A stretch of 64,000 bases of DNA from contig JACFNF010000006.1 in NCBI GenBank assembly GCA_019454985.1, positions 1-64,000 on the forward strand. The letters are read 5' to 3'. This document shows positions 62,021-64,000 of the stretch, piece by piece. The first letter of the stretch is position 1. The number at the start of each line of letters is the position of its first letter. The notes under the pieces are model-generated. The model saw nothing but the letters and a program-made list of their open reading frames with translations, was not told the DNA's origin and made no database searches. Source of the DNA: Bacteroidales bacterium. Lineage in GTDB: Bacteria; Bacteroidota; Bacteroidia; Bacteroidales; F082. The translations under genes and the position numbers were made by a program.

Positions 62021-62407
62021 ATGGAAATCAAGGCGATATATCAAATCATCCTATTAGCCGGAAGCGGGGCTACAGGAACACTTTTGCGTTATTTTACCTA
62101 TATCTGGGCCGACCAGTATCTCAACAAACATCTGCCTTGGGGAACCATCATTGTCAACCTCGTTGGGTCATTCAGCATCGGTTTCGTATGGGGATTGATG
62201 GAGAAAAACCTGCTCTCGCCTTCGGCCGGCCTGATTGTTCTGGTTGGGCTACTGGGCAGTTTCACTACCTTTTCCACTTTTGCTTTAGACAATTTCAAGC
62301 TATTGAACAGCAGCACATTAACCCAATTCCTTTTTAATTTTTCCATTCAGAATATTGGGGGCATCGCGTTGTGTATAGTCGGGATTTTTATGGCACGTTT
62401 ATTCTAA
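62021..62407 (+). CDS. crcB: Fluoride ion channel CrcB/Fluc
   Basis: 128 residues with four membrane helices. Family motifs are GSGATGTLLRYF, GTIIVNLVGSFSIGF and GLLGSFTTFSTFA. It exports fluoride as a dual-topology dimer in the inner membrane. ATG 62021 is chosen for the conserved N-terminus. It is embedded in an operon and no fluoride riboswitch precedes it. Confidence 0.94.
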   Translation: MEIKAIYQIILLAGSGATGTLLRYFTYIWADQYLNKHLPWGTIIVNLVGSFSIGFVWGLMEKNLLSPSAGLIVLVGLLGSFTTFSTFALDNFKLLNSSTLTQFLFNFSIQNIGGIALCIVGIFMARLF

Positions 62408-62412
62408 GCCCC

Positions 62413-62982
62413 ATGCACGACATCGAACCCCATTTCAACTGGAGGCATCTTTATACTGCCGAAAACGACCGACGCTCGCCCTTTGCCGGACGTACCTATA
62501 GTGAATTCTATTTCAGCAACACCATTTATAATTATTACATCCACCCACAGTGGGATGAATTTGGCTCGCGAACTCTTTATGCCAAGCTCCTCTATTGTGA
62601 TTATCGCGAGCGTTTTTGTGTGATTGAACTGATCGGCGAATGGAACGATCTGCTATATAACGACATCATGTTTTTTTACCGCAATGTGGTGGAGCCACTC
62701 ACCGACGAGGGCATCCGGCATTTTATTCTTTGTGGTGAAAACATTCTGAGTTTTCATTCTGACACTGATGATTATTATCAGGAATGGTTCGATGCGGTAG
62801 AAGATGGCTGGATTGTATGCCTCAATTTTCGCGACCACGTGATTCACGATTTTGTGAAAGCACGTTTAGATTATTATTTAGCTTTCGGAGGTCGTTTTGA
62901 CGAATTTAACTGGCGGGGATTGACTCCGGCTCAACTTTTCAACACGATCAACAGTCTGATGATGAAACGTTTAAATCCTTAA
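62413..62982 (+). CDS. Hypothetical soluble protein, aromatic and acidic
   Basis: 189 residues, rich in Tyr, Phe, Trp, Asp and His, with no membrane segment or signal. A long alternating pattern (YAKLLYCDYRERFCVIELIGEW) and ILCGENILSFHSDTDDYYQEW suggest a mixed alpha/beta fold. I do not recognise it; similar proteins appear to be conserved near crcB or acyP in this phylum, but that is memory and not tested. It lies 5 bp after crcB and 4 bp before acyP. Confidence 0.75.
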   Translation: MHDIEPHFNWRHLYTAENDRRSPFAGRTYSEFYFSNTIYNYYIHPQWDEFGSRTLYAKLLYCDYRERFCVIELIGEWNDLLYNDIMFFYRNVVEPLTDEGIRHFILCGENILSFHSDTDDYYQEWFDAVEDGWIVCLNFRDHVIHDFVKARLDYYLAFGGRFDEFNWRGLTPAQLFNTINSLMMKRLNP

Positions 62983-62986
62983 CAAG

Positions 62987-63253
62987 ATGGAAGCTGTGAT
63001 ACTTCAGGTTTATGGTCGGGTGCAAGGCGTTGGCTTTCGTTATTACACCCATCAAAAAGCACTCGAGCTTGGAATTGCAGGGTTTGTGGAGAATCGTCCT
63101 GACGGAAGCGTTTATATTGAAGCTGAAGGCGAAGCTAAGGCACTTGGCGATTTTGTGGTGTGGTGTCATCGTGGCCCGCAATGGGCAAGGGTTTCAGAGG
63201 TTAAGATGACCCCCATGCCTCCGCTTGGGATAAACGGTTTTTCGGTAAGATAA
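62987..63253 (+). CDS. acyP: Acylphosphatase
   Basis: 88 residues. The signature GRVQGVGFRYYTHQKA places the catalytic Arg at 18, and GFVENRPDGSV gives the catalytic Asn at 36. It hydrolyses acyl phosphates such as acetyl- or carbamoyl-phosphate in the cytoplasm. It is the last gene of the rightward run and is convergent with the arginase-family gene 9 bp away. Confidence 0.95.
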   Translation: MEAVILQVYGRVQGVGFRYYTHQKALELGIAGFVENRPDGSVYIEAEGEAKALGDFVVWCHRGPQWARVSEVKMTPMPPLGINGFSVR

Positions 63254-63262
63254 ATCATGGCT

Positions 63263-64000
63263 TCAGCCGGCAGCCAGCCCAATAAGCTGATAAAGTACTC
63301 TGGCTCCTACATTTCCATCCCATTCATCGTCGCCCGGAGCCACTTCGCAAAGGTCGAAACCCACAATTTCTTTGCCGGATGACTTCAGGCGGTTCAACAA
63401 ATACATCAGCTCTTCAAACTGCAAACCTCCCGGCACAGGTGTTCCTGTGTTGGGGCACAATTTTGGATCGAGGCCGTCAATATCCACCGAAACATACACC
63501 TTTTCGGGCAATTCGGCAATCATTTCATCGGTCAGATTTTTCCAGGTGGCACCTTCAAACATTCTCCGGCGCAGCTCACGATCGTAGAACACTTTAACCC
63601 GATGCGCATTATTCTTCACATAATTGGCTTCCTCTTCACAATAATCACGTATTCCCACCTGCACCAATTTCTCGATTGCATCGAACTGAAGGGCATTGTA
63701 AAATATGGAAGCATGCGAATATTTAAACCCTTCGTAGGCGTTGCGCAGATCGGAATGGGCATCCACATGCAGGATTCCATAGCGTTCTTTTTCAGAAAGA
63801 TAGAGATGATACCCGAGTGGCACACTATGATCGCCGCCAAGCACGCCCACCACTTTTCCGAGGGCGCGCCAGTGGGCAATGCGGTTAGAGAGCCAGAAAC
63901 GAAGGTCTTCGTTTGCTTTGCGGATACGGTCGTAAATTTCTTTGTATCGCGGACGTGAGGGATCAAGCTCGCCATTTTCGAGGGCTTCGATCACAATGCG
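63263..64000 (-). CDS. Arginase/agmatinase family ureohydrolase (partial, 5' end outside)
   Basis: About 245 residues are seen; the frame stays open to the window edge, so the N-terminus is missing. Mn-binding motifs are intact: GGDHSVPLGY, HVDAHSDLRNAY and SVDIDGLDPKLCP, plus GFDLCEVAPGDD. It would cleave a guanidino compound to urea. Agmatinase, arginase or formimidoylglutamase are all possible; the substrate cannot be read. Confidence 0.9.
   Translation of the reverse strand, partial: RIVIEALENGELDPSRPRYKEIYDRIRKANEDLRFWLSNRIAHWRALGKVVGVLGGDHSVPLGYHLYLSEKERYGILHVDAHSDLRNAYEGFKYSHASIFYNALQFDAIEKLVQVGIRDYCEEEANYVKNNAHRVKVFYDRELRRRMFEGATWKNLTDEMIAELPEKVYVSVDIDGLDPKLCPNTGTPVPGGLQFEELMYLLNRLKSSGKEIVGFDLCEVAPGDDEWDGNVGARVLYQLIGLAAG

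Overview
The window looks like a stretch of chromosome from a Bacteroidota bacterium, most likely an environmental member near the Bacteroidales/Marinilabiliales. The reasons are: a giant secreted PKD protein with a type IX secretion (T9SS) C-terminal tail; family signatures largely restricted to this phylum (DUF3078, DUF4293 beside rho, a BT_3928-type DoxX protein, duplicated DUF1599); a Rho factor with a long disordered insertion; an E1 dehydrogenase with fused alpha and beta parts; weak or absent Shine-Dalgarno sequences; and repeated TAnnTTTG-type -7 promoter elements close to starts. I see no phage, transposase, rRNA or CRISPR array. Gene density is high and most genes are housekeeping or envelope functions.

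Layout. 0-5.2 kb: uridine-kinase-like protein, two GH13 enzymes (amylase-type and branching enzyme), tRNA-Arg(TCT), and an RRM protein with a Gly/Arg tail. 5.5-10.1 kb: the T9SS-exported PKD protein. 10.5-18.8 kb: CYTH phosphatase (with an 8-bp tandem repeat just upstream), esterase, LytM/M23 peptidase, GT-C-like membrane protein, RlmL-type rRNA methyltransferase, and a tandem CDGSH-glutamate-synthase-like fusion. 18.8-19.7 kb is mostly empty but carries a 21-bp tandem repeat that reads as heptads. 19.7-27.0 kb: a leftward operon tetR - His-rich lipoprotein - cytochrome b561-like protein - TolC - MFP - RND pump. 27.3-34.3 kb: MFS exporter, NhaC-like antiporter with an extra N-terminal domain, Ogt, two half-size chromate-transporter proteins, a urea transporter, PyrI.

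34.3-46.3 kb: pyrB, dnaN, then a long leftward run (DUF1599, DoxX, oligopeptide-type ABC permease, tpiA, prmA, a 1506-residue envelope protein, plsY). 46.4-53.5 kb: folP-cdaA, GH53 galactanase, rplS, rlmB, a double TonB_C protein, DUF3078, a YfcE-type phosphoesterase, DUF4293. 53.7-64 kb: rho, the muropeptide ligase mpl, then a rightward run of APS reductase, fused 2-oxoacid dehydrogenase E1, an LpxR-like lipoprotein, DUF493, fluoride channel, an unknown protein and acylphosphatase, ending in an arginase-family gene cut by the window edge.

The most interesting points are the redox-looking proteins built into the RND efflux operon, with a palindrome over the predicted transcription start of its regulator; the double-CDGSH fusion; the tandem heptad micro-ORF; the large unknown envelope protein coupled to plsY; and the lipoprotein form of LpxR. 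All functional statements come from reading motifs; no database search was possible.
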